Below, one piece after another: positions 20,373-32,714 of a stretch of 64,000 nt of DNA. The stretch is taken from NCBI GenBank assembly GCA_027475525.1, contig JAMWFC010000032.1, positions 1,054,001 to 1,118,000 of the forward strand, read 5' to 3'. The position numbers and the translations under genes are program-made. Below the pieces are notes generated by a model. That model saw only the letters and a list, made by a program, of their open reading frames with translations. It had not been told where the DNA came from and did not search any database. Positions within the stretch are counted from its first letter, which is position 1. Each line of letters begins with the position of its first letter. The stretch comes from Macrolepiota albuminosa. Lineage: Eukaryota; Basidiomycota; Agaricomycetes; Agaricales; Agaricaceae.

Positions 20373-21922
20373 GCGACAGCACAATCATTTGCAGGACGTT
20401 CTCCCGCTCCTCTGGACTCACGAAGGGTACCGCGATAGTCCTATACTCGACCTCGTCGAGTAGATGAGACATAGCTCTGTCTCGGGCTATAGGGTGGCAG
20501 TTGAGCGCCACCCGCTTGAATTCGTTGAGCAAGAGATAGCCCAACTGACGCTGACAAAGTGGCGTAAACTGGTTGTTAACCAGTGCATGAAGTCTACAGA
20601 CTTCTTGAGGACTGCGGGGAAACCCGCGAGGTGCCATTTGGTACACCTTACTGTTGTGGGGCGTTGCCGCGGCGTTGCCCTGTTTATCATCCTCGAAGGA
20701 CCTGGCTGCGTGGGCTTCTTGCCCAACGAAGATGGTATTGGTCATTGGCGACCAATAGAATTGGGGAGCCAACCCCGCGCCAAAGAATGAGTTCTGGCAC
20801 TCAATAGTGTAATTACAGTAGATCACCACACCAAGCACATCAGGGATGCGCCCGGTTTTGTCCTCAAGGAGGGCAGCCCCTCGTTTGGCGCTGTTCTGCG
20901 CCCAACGCTCCATCTTGGCTCGTCGATTGCTGTTGTGCCATTCGCGCACCATACATTGTGCCGCCGTCTCGTGCGGCACAGGGGATCCCATATGAGCCTC
21001 TTCAGGCTCCTCATACCAATCGTCGTCGGAGGGCGGGGAAGGCAGCCTCTCCGGCTCCGACTTCTCAGATCGTGGGTCCATTGCCCACACACACCGCGGG
21101 AGTCGGGCTGGCAGGCCCTCTACCAGTATGGCAGGTAAAAAGGGGATGTTAGCCCCTGGGACGCCTTTCGGGGCATCCTCGGGGAAGTGCACGTTGATGT
21201 ACGCGTGCCCTTCCGGTTGCTTACCCCGACGGTCCTTTTGGGGTTGTGAGGCCTTGGCCTCAGTGAGGCGTGTGCTCATGCCCCTGGAACTCTGCTCTTC
21301 AGAGTACGTGGTGGACACCATGGATACTGGTCGTGAAGATGCGACCTCAGACGCGCCGCTGGCGAGGCGCTGGATAAGCCGGGGGGCGGCTGGAGCAGAG
21401 ACATCTTTATAGGGAAGGATGTCCCGTCCTAGACCGGCCTCCCGGCCGGGGGCAGCAACGCTCGACTTAATCAAGCAGGAGGGCGCGTCCTCCACTCCTT
21501 GCCGATGCACCCTTTTGCTGGAGTCGGTGTCCCGACTCGGGGGTGTAGTCTGCCGCTTACGAGCAGCTGATAGGGCAAGGAGATCAGTTTTGCGCTGAGC
21601 GCGCATATGATCCATGTTGTCTATCATCCGGCAGATGAGGACGACTGCCTCCGCATCGCAGAGGAATGATGACTCTGTGGGTACATCGTACCCGTTATCT
21701 CCCAGACGTTGGAGAAGGGTAGCCAGGACTAAGTCCTGGTTGTGAGTGGGCTCGACAGCCCGTGCTTTTCCTTTGTCGCATCAAGGACGCGACTCTTCTT
21801 CCGAGCTGGGCTCGGATTGGTGCGGCATTTCCAGCCGCTGTAGCAAGGAGAGCTTGGCCAAGCTCTCCGTCGGCGCATCAGCCGATGAACTGATGCTCCG
21901 TTCTGTATTGAGAGTTTCTGTA

Positions 21923-22076
21923 CTCTCAATGGCCGCGGTGGCCTGCACGAGGGATGCTTTGCGTCCCTCTAGATTGTCAATTGGTGCTGTGGTCGACAGC
22001 TCTCACTGGCCGCGGTGGCCTGCACGAGGGATGCTTTGCGTCCCTCTAGATTGTCAATTGGTGCTGTGGTCGACAG
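21923..22076. repeat. 77-bp tandem duplication in C ORF3 N-terminal region
   Basis: Copies 21923-21999 and 22000-22076 differ at one base (CTCAATGG versus CTCACTGG). Confidence 0.93.
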
Positions 22077-22662
22077 GGAAATTGACTGGCCTCCCTTGGC
22101 TTGCGACTCATGCGAGTCGCTGTACTGGGGCATTGCGCCCCAAGCCCCCATCCAAGCCGGGGGGTACGGCATCATTACGGGCACACCACCCATCCCAGGG
22201 TAGTGCGCCGGGGCGGTAAACTGGGGAAAAGGATGTGTCCCCAGTTGCCCTGTTGCCGGTACAGGGGCAAGCTGCCTCCATGCCGACGCTGCTTGGGGGC
22301 TGACTAGCCCTCCGTAGGCCTGTTGCTGGAATTGGCCCTCAGTGTGATGTGGTGCATAAGCGCCCGGTGCTGGTTGTTGGGGCTGATAGCTGCCCACAGG
22401 TGCGTTCTGGGGCATGAAGTAAGTGGCGGATAGCCACTGATCACCGGCTGCTGCGGCAGGTAGCCCGCCGCTGGTGGTTGCTGCTGCTGTGGGAAGCCCA
22501 CAGCTGGTTGCGATTGTCCCCACTGGGGCGCATTTTAGGTCAGCAGGGGAGCCATCTGCCCCCCCCCTTCAGCCGACGGTAAGACCGATGGTGTACTCTC
22601 AAACTGTTGCTGCTGTAGCTGCTGCTGCTGCTGTTCACTCAAGTCCACGGGCATGTTGTCCA

Positions 22663-22766
22663 TGGTTGGGGGAAAAAAGCGAAAAAGAAATTTTGCCTTT
22701 TAAGACGTGTTTCAGCCACAGCTGCTGACCAACTCAGCTAAGCCGCGATCGGCACTGCCAATCAAA
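22663..22766 (-). other. Pol-ORF3 spacer of element C
   Basis: A non-coding gap between the pol stop and the ORF3 ATG. A T/C-rich run (TTTTTCGCTTTTTTCCCCCC) lies directly before the ATG, similar to the T-rich run before A ORF3. It may hold an internal promoter, but no motif is decisive. Confidence 0.35.
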
Positions 22767-23978
22767 TTAAGCGCCGGCATGCTTATTTAATTGATGTGGG
22801 CGCTTAACGCCCTTCAACTCCAAATAACGGTCAAGTGCCGCTAACTTGGAGCAATGGGAGTGTGGCTCCCATGTTGTGTCCCCCAGAGACCAACGTACTT
22901 CAAACTTGAGCGTGTTACGCTCAGTCCACCGGTGCCCAATTATGCACTCGACGAACCATTCGTCATCGTCTCGAGCCCCAAAATCATAGGGGCCCGGGGT
23001 TGCCCTGTTAGGGAACAGCGCATTGTCAGACGCGCTGTAAGGTCGCAACAGCGACACATGAAACTTAGGAACGATGCGTCGTTCCTGTAATGCCAGAGGC
23101 AGCTCCAACACGTAGTTGGAGGTACTTGGCTCTGCGTCTAGGACGCGGTATGGGCCTACCCATTTCGGGCAGAGTTTACTCACCCGTCCCTTTGGGAGCC
23201 TCAGATTACGCGTTGATAGGTATACCAACGCTCCTACAGCTATTGGCGGGTCTGCTCGCCTACGGTGATTGGCGTTTTTCGCCTGGAAGACTCGCGCCTC
23301 TATGATGGCGTCATGTGCTGCCGCGATGTTCTCCAGGGCCTGCCTGGCGAACTCGACAACTCCACGGTGAGCCACCGTATCAGCACGAACTTCGTGCAGC
23401 ATGGAGGGCAAGTACCCTCCGTTGAGTTCAAAGGGCGCATACCCTGTGGTATCTGAAATACTCGCGTTAATCGCGAACTCAGTGAGTGGACACCAGTCCA
23501 CCCAGTCCTGTTGGTCAGGGCGAACAACTGCCCTCAAAATCTGACCTATACTGCGGTTAGCCCGCTCTGTCTGCCCATCCGTTTGAGGATGGAAGGACGT
23601 CGACATGAGGAGTCGCGCTCCTAGCAGTTTGTGGAGTTCTCTCCACCATTGAGACGTGAACTTCGAGTCACGGTCGCTCACAATGGTGCTAGGCAGCCCA
23701 TGCAGCCTAACGATCTCCCTCAGGTAGATCCACGACAGCTCCTTAGCCGTCAGCGTAGTTCGCACCGGTATGAGGTGCACCATGCTCATCATGCGGCATA
23801 TGACTACCCAGAGGTAATCGAACCCTCTGGACTCGGGAAAGGGACCTACGAAGTCCATTCCGATTGAATCCCAGGGTTTCACTGGCACGGGTAGCTGGTG
23901 TAGCTTCCCGGGAGGGGATCCAGGGGGCAACTTTGCCCTCTGACATGCTGCGCATGACGCGCAAAACTTAGTCACTTT

Positions 23979-24132
23979 TTGGGCCATACGTGGCCACCAA
24001 TACCATCTCTGGATGTAGCCCAACATCCGGGCGGCACCAAAGTGCCCCACCAGGGTTGGGCCATACGTGGCCACCAATACCATCTCTGGATGTAGCCCAA
24101 CATCCGGGCGGCACCAAAGTGCCCCACCAGGG
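23979..24132. repeat. 77-bp tandem duplication in C integrase region
   Basis: Copies 23979-24055 and 24056-24132. Directly followed by a second, overlapping duplication. Confidence 0.95.
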
Positions 24133-24264
24133 CATGGGCCTGGTCCAAGACCCGCGTAACAATGGTACACGTACGGGGGAGGCATACGCACCAAAGTGCC
24201 CCACCAGGGCATGGGCCTGGTCCAAGACCCGCGTAACAATGGTACGCGTACGGGGGAGGCATAC
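24111..24264. repeat. 77-bp tandem duplication in C integrase region (second)
   Basis: Copies 24111-24187 and 24188-24264 differ at one base (GGTACACG versus GGTACGCG). Together with the previous one it adds 154 nt and a net frameshift. Confidence 0.95.
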
Positions 24265-26363
24265 CACTGCCACCCCTTGACGGTTCTCTGTCGTGATGAG
24301 TCCACCAGGCTCATGCCTGAACCGAGGATGGTCGTCAGGATTGGCGATTATCTCGGCGAAGAGAGAATCATCACCATAGTCCTGCACCACCTCCTGCCGG
24401 AAGTCGTCATTGACCAGGCTAGGAGGCTGGGATGAAGGCAATTCGCCTTTGAGCATCTCCGCAAGCGTAACGGGTACATCGTGGCGCTCGTGCTCCCTAG
24501 TGGATGCTGGGTCCACGGTTTCATGCTCCTTGAGCAACTGGGCGGCTACGTCCCGTTCTTCACGCTGCTCTCTGAGGCAAGTGCTTCGCCTCCGTTCATC
24601 GTCACGCATAGCGCGTACTTCCAGGACATGCTCCCTGAGCTCCTGGTATTGGTGGAGAGGTAAATCCTCTCCATCAGGGTCTATGCGGCAGTCTGCCTGC
24701 ACATACTCATGAGGCTCGTGAGCCTCCCCGACTACATCACTCTCAAAGTAGCACGACAAGCAGTCTGCCACTTTGTTGAGTTCACCTTTAACATAGGTGA
24801 TGTCGAACTGGTATCTCAACATGTAGTCTATCCACCGTCGCTGGCGTGGCGACAAGTTCACCTGAGTTTTAAAGAACTCAAGGGCCTTGTGGTCCGTTAT
24901 GATGTGGATGGGGTATCCCATCAGCTTATCCTCCCACTTGAGGAGGGCCTTGAGTATGGCAAGAGTCTCCAGCTCGTGCACCGCATAGTTTTGCTGGGCC
25001 GTCGTGAACTTCTTCGACATGAACCCTGCTGGGCGGCACGTCTGCCAGCTGCTTCCCTGGCCGTACATGGCCCTGACGCCTGTTTTGGACGCGTCACAAA
25101 TGAGCCATATAGGCTCGTCCTGTCTAAGGTCGATTGGTCGAATCACCGGAGTCTTTGTACAGATCCATTTGACCATCTCGAAGCACCGCTGGTGCAACGG
25201 CCTCCAATTGAACGGTGATCCGTTCTGCGTCATGGCCATAAGTGGCCCAGTATAGGCTGTGACATCGGGCAAGAAGCTCGATATGTAGTTGACAAGGCCA
25301 ACGAAGCGTTGGATGTCATTGTAGTTTTGGGGCATGCGCCACTCCCGAATACAATCGAGCTTGTCCTGATCGGGGTGGATACCCCGCTCATCTATGACAT
25401 GCCCTAGACAGTCTATACTCTGAGCGTAGAGCTCACATTTCTTCCACTTCAAGTACAACTTGTACTTGCGCAGTCGTTCGAATACAACTCTGAGGTGCTG
25501 CTCATGCTCCTCCATAGTATCCGAGTAGATGAATATGTCATCTAAGTAGACGTGCATAAAACGTCCTATTACGTCTCGGAAGATAGAGGTCATTAGCCTC
25601 TGGAAAGTTGCTGGAGCATTACAGTCTCCAATCTGCATTATGTTGCTCGTGAACGTGCCCATGATCGATGCAAATATGGTCTTGGGTACGTCTTTGGTGC
25701 AAATGCGCACCTGCTCGTAAGCGTCAGTAAGGTCAATCTTCGAGCGATACTTCGCCTGAGCCACGTCTTCCCGGATCACCTCTTGATCTGGTAAAGGAGT
25801 TACATCCTTTATGGTATTGTCATTGCGCTGATGCGCATCAAGAGCTGTTCGAAGGGTTCCATCCTTCTTCGGGATGCACAATAATGGTGCAGCTTGAGCA
25901 GTGGTGCATGGGGACCACCATCGAGCATTCAAATAGCGATTAGTCTTATCGCGTAGTTGCTCCTGGAGGGCGCGCGGACAGCACGGCAAGTGGTACTTAT
26001 ACTGCTTGTTCTCGTCTATGAGATTAATCTCATGGTTCACCTCCCACCATGGTGGGAGCTCCTCCTTGGTCCCATTGACCATGTTGGCAAATTCTTCTTG
26101 CTATTGCTGACGCAAGCGAGGAATATCTTCCTCACGAAGGCTTGTCGCCTTCTGTTTCCCCTTCATGCGTACCAGGGGAAGTACTTCCACCGTCTCTGAG
26201 GGTGGCCGAGGCAGCGGTGCATACTGCTCGCACATTGCGAGCACCCGATTGACACTGTCATCAGGTATATGTAGTCTCAGCAGAGCACCCGCTGCCGCTG
26301 CCTTATAAGCCACGAGGCTTCTTCCGTTGATGACGCCCAAATCAAGCTGGGCGCTGCGTAGAC

Positions 26364-27339
26364 TATCACTAGTGCAGCTACTTAGCCAATATAGCTTTGG
26401 GCGTGCTAAGTGTGTGAGAGAGTCCCGGACAGGTCCCAGAGAACACATGGTAGGCAAGAGGTTGGTGGCAAGGAAAGTGGGTAATTGGAGGCACTTGCGT
26501 ATGGCTCCAAAACGTGGCTACAGAGCGCTAAAAGTCGCTAAGGGGGAGCGCTAAGAGCGTGGGAAAGTCGCTAAGAAAGGCGCTAAGAGGTGCAGGAAAG
26601 GGTCGCTAAGAGGCGCTAAGTGTTAGCACCTGGAACGTGATAATAAAAGAATGAGATTGCTTAGCGGATCTAAGCACAAAAGCCAAGCCGTAGTTGCAAG
26701 GCGCTAGAAAGAGAGAGATATAGAAAACTAGAGCAGAGTCCCCTTGCTTGACACGGTCAACAAGAGGTAGTCTGTTGCGTATGGAGATCAAAATGTTGGG
26801 ATACGATCCCTACTGCCAAATTGATTCCCTGTACTACTAACAAAAAGTAGGTATTTATAGTAAAGAAAGTTAGCCAACGCTAAGAGGTTAAGCGCCGCTA
26901 GAGGGTGGTGAACTGATAAAAATGTAAGTAAATGCGGTGAATTGAATTGTATAGTAAAAAGGTCCATAATGATGCTGTCACGGAAATACTTCATCATTTC
27001 CCTTTGTAAGCGCTGCCACTGGCTAAGAGCATTATGCCAGATTGACTGATGCCCAGTGTCTGTGTAAATGTATAGCCTTGGAGTGCAAGTGGCAAGGTGC
27101 GGCGAGGTGTCAATAGTGGTGCAAAGAATAAGTGGTGCCATAAAAAGTGGTCTGAGAGTAATTGGAGTCTGTAGCTGCAAGTTATTAGTGTAAAAATATA
27201 AGAAAAATAGCGCTGGAAGCGCTAGAGCGTGGCGCTTCTGGTGGTACTAGTGGGCCAATGTGAGGTGCGGGTATTGGTGCTATCTGTAGCCAGCCACAAT
27301 GCAGGCTCATCACCGTCACGTACAAGCAAGTACGCTACA
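26364..27339 (-). repeat. LTR of family F inserted in element C pol
   Basis: C pol coding (PDEVS before, DLGVINGRSLVAY after) is interrupted by about 975 bp that read on the minus strand from TGTAGCGTACTTG. A partial copy in the other orientation lies at 51685-52283. No clean target duplication could be assigned, so the ends are approximate. It carries a dense run of CGCTAAG units near 26525-26625. A 130-codon open stretch inside is not supported as a gene. Confidence 0.65.
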
Positions 27340-27692
27340 GATACCTCGTCCGGGGCTGGCTGGCGATACACTGGTTTGACGGTCATCCGTCTCTAGTGCG
27401 CATTTTGCGCACACGTGGCTGCCACCAGCTCGTTCCACTCTTGCGGCATTCGGGGGTCATATGCCCAGTCGTACTCCGGTAGGGGGGCTGGTTGCTCCCA
27501 TAGGGACCGTGTGTCCCCTTCTACTGAGGCTTCCGCCTCTCGGATGCTGTCTTTCAAGTCTTCCAACTTGACTCGTAAGGACGTAGGTGGACATACATCC
27601 ACTGAGTCCTCCCGTTGTCTCGCCTTTCAATGGCGTTTGTCTGGAGGCCTTGCGCCTCGAATCTCCGGAGTGACTATTCGCTCGTTGCTCCT

Positions 27693-27846
27693 CTTGGAGG
27701 CTTGATACTCCTTCTCGCTCATCATTACCACGTTGTGGTCTGCGCTCAGTCCAGGCATAGCCTGCACTTCTTGGAGGCTTGATACTCCTTCTCGCTCATC
27801 ATTACCACGTTGTGGTCTGCGCTCAGTCCAGGCATAGCCTGCACTT
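27693..27846. repeat. 77-bp tandem duplication at start of C pol
   Basis: Copies 27693-27769 and 27770-27846 are identical. Confidence 0.95.
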
Positions 27847-27997
27847 CCTCCTCCACATCCTCCACGGCCGGCACTCTGCGCCGGCCAAGTCATGGAGAGT
27901 CCTTGCGTTTCTCCGTAGTGCTTCCTCCTCCACATCCTCCACGGCCGGCACTCTGCGCCGGCCCAGTCATGGAGAGTCCTTGCGTTTCTCCGTAGTG
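27844..27997. repeat. 77-bp tandem duplication across the C gag stop
   Basis: Copies 27844-27920 and 27921-27997 differ at one base. The gag stop is present in both, once followed by CTG and once by CTT. Confidence 0.95.
27964..27969 (-). promoter_or_regulatory. Element C gag stop in readthrough-like context (UGA CUG)
   Basis: On the minus strand the gag stop TGA (27969-27967) is followed by CTG. After subtracting the two 77-bp duplications just downstream, the pol N-terminus is in the same frame as gag (distance divisible by three), as in element A. Confidence 0.45.
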
Positions 27998-28972
27998 CGA
28001 TGACATCGCAGACAATTATCAGTGTTGTCTGCTGTAGCTTGTTCGGCTGGGATCACTTTCCCATTCACTAGTACCTGACATTGGTCAAAGTCTAGTATGA
28101 CTTTGTTACGCCGCATGAATGGCGTTCCCAGTATCATATCGTAGCGATCGAAGTTTGCTACATCCATGTATTCCCGGCTACGTGAGCCCGGTGTTTGGAC
28201 ATTCACATTTGTCCCATACTGCACCATGGCTCGGCTCCCTACGGTGCCCAGCTGTAACGCCAATGGCGTATCCAACTCCTGCACGGATATTCCGTACACA
28301 TGGGCAAACTGGGGCGTTATGCCCGATGTAGTACTCCCAGAGTCCCATAGGGTCCATGCCTTGTGGCCGTCTACGTCCACATACGATACCAGGCACTCCT
28401 TGTCTGCTCGTTTCAATGTAGGGCGCTGCAAAGTGCCCTCTGCACGACGAAGGGTTACCTTCTTCATCCGAACCACGTTATTCCATTTGGGATCATTTGT
28501 GGACAGCCAATCTGTCATTGCCGCTAGGCACTCAGAGTCGCTGTCGCGACTGTAATACTCATTGTCGTAGACGTCGTCATATACGTTGACTGTGACGTAC
28601 TCCTCCCCCTCCATGACCACACTCTTGGGCTCGGCGCCCAATGCCTCCTCTGGGGGCTCCTGGTTGTTTGTGGGGTGTTCTGCCTCAGAGTCAGCAGATA
28701 CGTCTCCATCACTCCCACTTGCGGCTGCAGTATGTGCAGCTCGAAGGTGGGCGCGGGGTGTATACCCCTTCCTCGGGGGTCCTGGCTTTGCAGGGCAGTT
28801 GGTAGCGTAGTGGCCTGGTTGGCCACACGCGAAACAAGTCCCCGACTGCCCCGGTGGGTTGGCCGGCTTGAAGTCCGGCCTTGGTTTAGGACGTTCTCCG
28901 TCCGGCGCCCACTCTGGGTGTAGGCGGCTCCGCCCTCGGTTTGCAGCAGGGTTTCTGCGTACAACAAACCGC
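27967..28972 (-). pseudogene. Element C gag, C-terminal part: zinc knuckle and protease
   Basis: Read on the minus strand, it resumes after element B with RFVVRRNPAANRG. It has a CCHC knuckle CFACGQPGHYATNC (near 28830), an acidic stretch, and an aspartic protease with LWDSGSTTSG (near 28340) and MILGTPFMRR (near 28115). It ends in TGA at 27967. The segment is open from 28972 to the stop. It is the 3' half of a gag split by element B. Confidence 0.85.
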
Positions 28973-30043
28973 TGATAGGCTTCTACTCGGACTGAGCGCA
29001 TCAAGGGACATTATAGGCCAACCGACACTTGACGTATTCAGGACTCTAGCGACCAGTTGGGAATATAGAGCAGCTCTAGCTCTGGCAAATTACTACAGGA
29101 GGTGGAAATTTATCCTAACCCCTAGCTACCAGGCCTTCAGCGCACTCCTTTCACCTAGCCCAAGGATGAAGAAGGCTCATAACGTATAACGCTAGCACAA
29201 CGGCGGGAGAGGACTCTAACTAAACCCCGATCACTTCCAGAAGGAGCCAGCAGCAGGCGCTGCCATTTGACGAGGAACTTCAATCAGAAGTCTAAAAGGA
29301 TCAATGACGGCGGCACTGGATATACTTAAATCCGACATCTGGACCTGCCAGGAACTAATACAATGAGTAGCGCTGACATTAGCGCTCACGGCATCTGTCA
29401 AGGATTTTCCGACCATACTCCGGAACAGCCTGGCCAATCAGAGATATAGTAAAAGTGAGCAGACTCGTACAATTCTAAGTCAATATAGAGTCGCCGCTGG
29501 TCACCGTGGGTCATAACGCCGTTGGTCGCCGTCAGCCATGTGCAAAAGGTCACCGTTGACAGGTCGCCGTTAGAGGAAACCACGAGGAGAGGCGCTAGGA
29601 GGTAGCGCCGCAGATGGGCTCGTATCTTGGCAAACACGGTAGCGCATAGTATATAAAATAGCTACTTTACATGTATATAACAACGAATCATAACCCCTGG
29701 AACACACAGTTACACTTAGCGTTCAACTCGCGCTAGCTTCCTTCGACTTCGTCACCAAGTCGGGCGCTAGCTTCGTCTATCTTGTCTTCATCGTTTACGG
29801 TGCCACCTACGGGCACAATACGCTGCGCTACTCGTCTTTTCTCTAATATCTTTGCCTAAACCACGACGCTTACCGTCTGCCAGGTAGCCCCCGAGGCGCT
29901 ATAATCTAGCGCATTGTTTTACTACCTCCACTCGAGCACACTGGGACCCTGTCAGGACTCCTCACAACTACGTATGCCAAGCGCTGGAGACGGCGTTGTA
30001 CTGCGTATACGTCCAGCGCACCCAACCACTGTTGGCGTCATCA
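28973..30043 (+). repeat. Element B 5' LTR
   Basis: TGATAGGCTTCTACTCGG...GTTGGCGTCATCA. TATATAAAATAGC (TATA-like) lies near 29650 and is a promoter candidate. AGCGC/GCGCT words are very frequent. The 75-codon ORF at its start recurs in every copy of the LTR and is not treated as a gene. Confidence 0.93.
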
Positions 30044-30046
30044 TTT

Positions 30047-30060
30047 TGGAGCCCACCGCG
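30047..30060 (+). promoter_or_regulatory. Element B primer binding site candidate
   Basis: TGGAGCCCACCGCG begins 3 nt after the 5' LTR. The leading TGG fits the CCA end of a tRNA. The tRNA identity was not determined. Confidence 0.5.
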
Positions 30061-30431
30061 AGGGGTTCTTTTGAGACAGAATTCCGCCGGAAACTCGAGC
30101 CCAGCGACAGCGCCGCCTCCTGTTGGAGAGCGCGCTTGAACCAAGTACCACCGACTCACCACACTTACCAGGCGCGCTACCAAGACAGACTTTGGATCAG
30201 GAGCTTGAGGCCGCTCCAGACAGCTTAGCCGAAAGCTTTTTCCCTTTTTCCCGACCATTTGAGTACTTAGCAGGCGAAAACCATACGCCGCTTACGCCTT
30301 TAGAAGAGTTATCTAGGCTATTATTGCCAGAACCTAGCGACTCGGAGCTAACTGAGCCGGTACCTACGACATCGACGCTAAGTAACACGAGCACCACCAC
30401 CCTTCCTACCTCGACAAACACACCTATCGGT

Positions 30432-32714
30432 ATGGATCAGCCAAACAATCAGCGCATGCCACCCTGAAACCACTTCTCGTCGCCAAAATGGGACGAAACA
30501 AAACCTCGCGAACTAACGCAGTACTTCAAAGAGTTGGAGTATCTGCTACGCGATTGCCGGGTAACCGACGATACACAAATGAAGGAATACGCCGCCAGAT
30601 ACGTCTCATACGACACAGCCAAATCATGGACAGGGTTGAAGGAGTTCTAAGGACTTACTAATGACGCACCACCCAGGCCTTTTACCTATGAGGAATGGAA
30701 AAAGGCTATTGTTCATTTATATCCTGGTGCCAAAGAAGCTACGCGTTATACGGTAATGGAAATCCAGAAGCTAGTACAAGACACTTTTGCGGCTGGAATC
30801 TATACCCTAGGAGCGCTATCGACCTATTATCGTGATTTCCAGCGGATAGCGAGATGGCTGGTTCAAAATGGGAAGTTATATGGGAACGAGGAGCGCCGTT
30901 TGTTTCAACAAGGATTCCCGACGTCGTTATGGACTAAGATTGCGCGGCGCTTAGAGATCATTATGCATGACCATCACCCCGAGGAACCATACGACATAGA
31001 AAAAGTCTTTGAGGCAGGAAAGTGGGTATTAAAAGGCACGGATACAGGTATACCATTACAGCGACCTGGCGCGGACCATGGGGGAATGGCACCCAAGGTA
31101 GAGTCGCCAGCACCTAGCGCCGCCAATGACCGTAATGGGTATGTCAAGAAGGAGGATTTGGAAACTGCCGTCAGCAATGCAGTCGCTAATGTCATGAATA
31201 AACTGGAAACCTTGATCTCAACTAGTCTTTTGGCGCCTAGAAGTAACGTACAGACGGGACTTTGCCATTTTTGCGGCGAGGCAAGACATACCATGACCAG
31301 GGGTAGGTGCGCTATCCTTGAACAATACCTGCGACAAGGGAAGGCGCGCTGGGAAATGGACGGGAAACTAGTCTTACCTTTGGGCGCTAGCATTCCCCTT
31401 TATCCCGAGCATAAGACGTTCCAGGGACGCATTGACGAGTGGCACCGCCGGAACCCCAGGAACTTAGTGACAGGCAACCTGAATAGCACGGCGACAACAG
31501 AAACCGAGGCAACTCCTCAACAAGCACTAATTCACGAAGTTCTTCAGCTAAACGCTATCAGTGACCGACCCACACTGTCCCGAGAAGAGAGGATTGAGAC
31601 GCTAGAGAAGGAACTGAAGTCGCTAAAGAATCAGGTCTTCGATGGGGTGGAGATCAAAAAGGGCAAGCAGCCTTTAAAGGATTATAGACCTTCGGGTGCG
31701 ACGACAGGCCCCGCTCCAGCACCAGCCTCAACCTCTAGCGCTAACGACGAAGTACTAGAAGCTACCAAGGCGCCGGCCATTCCGGAGCCACTGCTACATC
31801 CTTACGCTGGTCTCCAGGGCAACTACGCCCCACCCCTTAATCGTAACTTCGGAGCGCCAGATAAACCTACGGGGGGATATTGACCCACAGCGCCTATATA
31901 TGATCTGGAGAAGTCTAAGTTAGTTTTTGATCGCATCATGCAAAGCCAGGTTACGCTATTGGTAGGAGAGTTATGCAGCGTGGCGCCAGACGTCAGGAAC
32001 CAGATGCGTACCGCGATTACCCCCCGACGGAACGTAGCTAACAATGTAGCCACGGTGGACGAATGCGACGACGCGCTGCCTGGTTTCGCATATATAACCG
32101 AGACGATAGCCCCGGAAACCAAGGAAGAGGTCGCACCACCTAAAGAAGCCACGTCCGTCGACCCGGTTGAAACATACCTAAAATCGCTAAGATCTAGCGA
32201 CAATCCCGCCATCTTAACTGTAGCCCAAGACTCTCACGCAATTCGTTCAATTATGCTGACAGTTGATGGAAAAAGCGAAATAGAGTCGATCGTGGATAGC
32301 GGATCACAGATTATTTCAATGGCTGCAGACGTCGCTAATGAGCTGGGTATCATTTACGATCCAACGATCATTCTTAACATGCAGAGCGCTAACGGCACGA
32401 TTGATCGATCCTTGGGGATGGCTCGGAATGTGCCATGTGCTATAGGCGATCTTACGTTCTATTTGCAAATTCACATACTCAGATCGCCTGCCTACGATTT
32501 ATTATTAGGAAGGCCCTTCGATGTGCTAGCACGATCAGTAGTCAAAACGATGTCCGAGGAGGAAACGACGCTAACTATTAGCGACCCCAATTCTGGAGTC
32601 AGGAGAACGGTACCGACATTTCCTCGAGGACGGTTCCAGAAGCCAGGACCGAGAAAGCGACCTTACGTTAGCGACGAACCCTGCGAGTGTTTTCCGGCGC
32701 CATCGAGGAGATGA
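30432..32714 (+). pseudogene. Element B gag-protease, with in-frame stops
   Basis: One frame runs from before 30123 to 32714. The ATG at 30432 (MDQPNNQRMPP) is the likely Gag start; the open part upstream may be leader. The Gag core (ELTQYFKELEYLLRDC ... YTVMEIQKLV) is followed by a knuckle-like CHFCGEARHTMTRGRC (31262-31310) and the segment IDEWHRRNP typical of this basidiomycete Ty3 group. The protease has IVDSGSQIIS (about 32290) and YDLLLGRPFDV (about 32496). Stops at 30465 (TGA), 30648 (TAA) and 31881 (TGA) interrupt it; each is one C-to-T step from CGA or CAA. The pol frame continues at -1 with overlap near 32687-32714. Confidence 0.8.

Larger units (their letters stand above)
19286..22662 (-). 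pseudogene. Element C ORF3, homologue of element A ORF3, frame-broken
   Basis: Start ATG at 22662 (context CCAACCATGG). The N-terminus is glutamine-rich (a CAG/CAA run near 22640-22600), then P/Q/Y/G-rich low complexity to about 21970, then a charged region, then the conserved C-terminal half: TGRIPDVLGV (near 20850), SPMTNTIFVGQEA, MAPRGFPRSPQE, RIHWRSLFGFALVRALS, FARPGLYKEAVAEYE, WADHTYTYRV, and IPQWDGW. Frames change at the 77-bp duplications 21923-22076 and 20219-20372; removing the second one puts both halves in one frame. Another frame change lies near 22530. It confirms ORF3 as a lineage-wide gene. Function unknown. Confidence 0.8.
22767..27966 (-). pseudogene. Element C pol: RT, RNase H, integrase, chromodomain; interrupted
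   Basis: The minus-strand order matches element A. The pol N-terminus follows the gag TGA in the same frame (VVMMSEKEYQASKRS). After the F insertion comes LHIPDDSVNRVLAM, then RT with LTDAYEQVRI and VYLDDIFIYSD (near 25540), RNase H with ICDASKTGVRAMYGQ, integrase zinc finger (HFGAARMLGYIQ ... CASCAACQ) and core (GMDFVGP, SDRDSKF, QTERANRS), and a chromodomain-like end (FVECIIGHRW ... DTTWEP). Two 77-bp duplications near 24000-24260 shift the frame; deleting both restores one frame. Real stops remain: TAG at 26101 where A has Trp, and TAG at 27390-27392. The copy is therefore defective. Confidence 0.85.

Noticed and set aside
26788..27180. 130-codon minus-strand open stretch in LTR F, matched by an open stretch at 51829-52212
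   Set aside because: Both lie inside LTR sequence. The reading is rich in residues encoded by a pyrimidine-rich strand, and the similarity is explained by LTR homology. No start-context or domain evidence.
28941..29189. Repeated ORF (RLLLGLSASRDIIG...) at the start of every B LTR, also at 41399-41626 and near 10583
   Set aside because: It is LTR DNA copied with the element and runs into flanking sequence at its 5' end.
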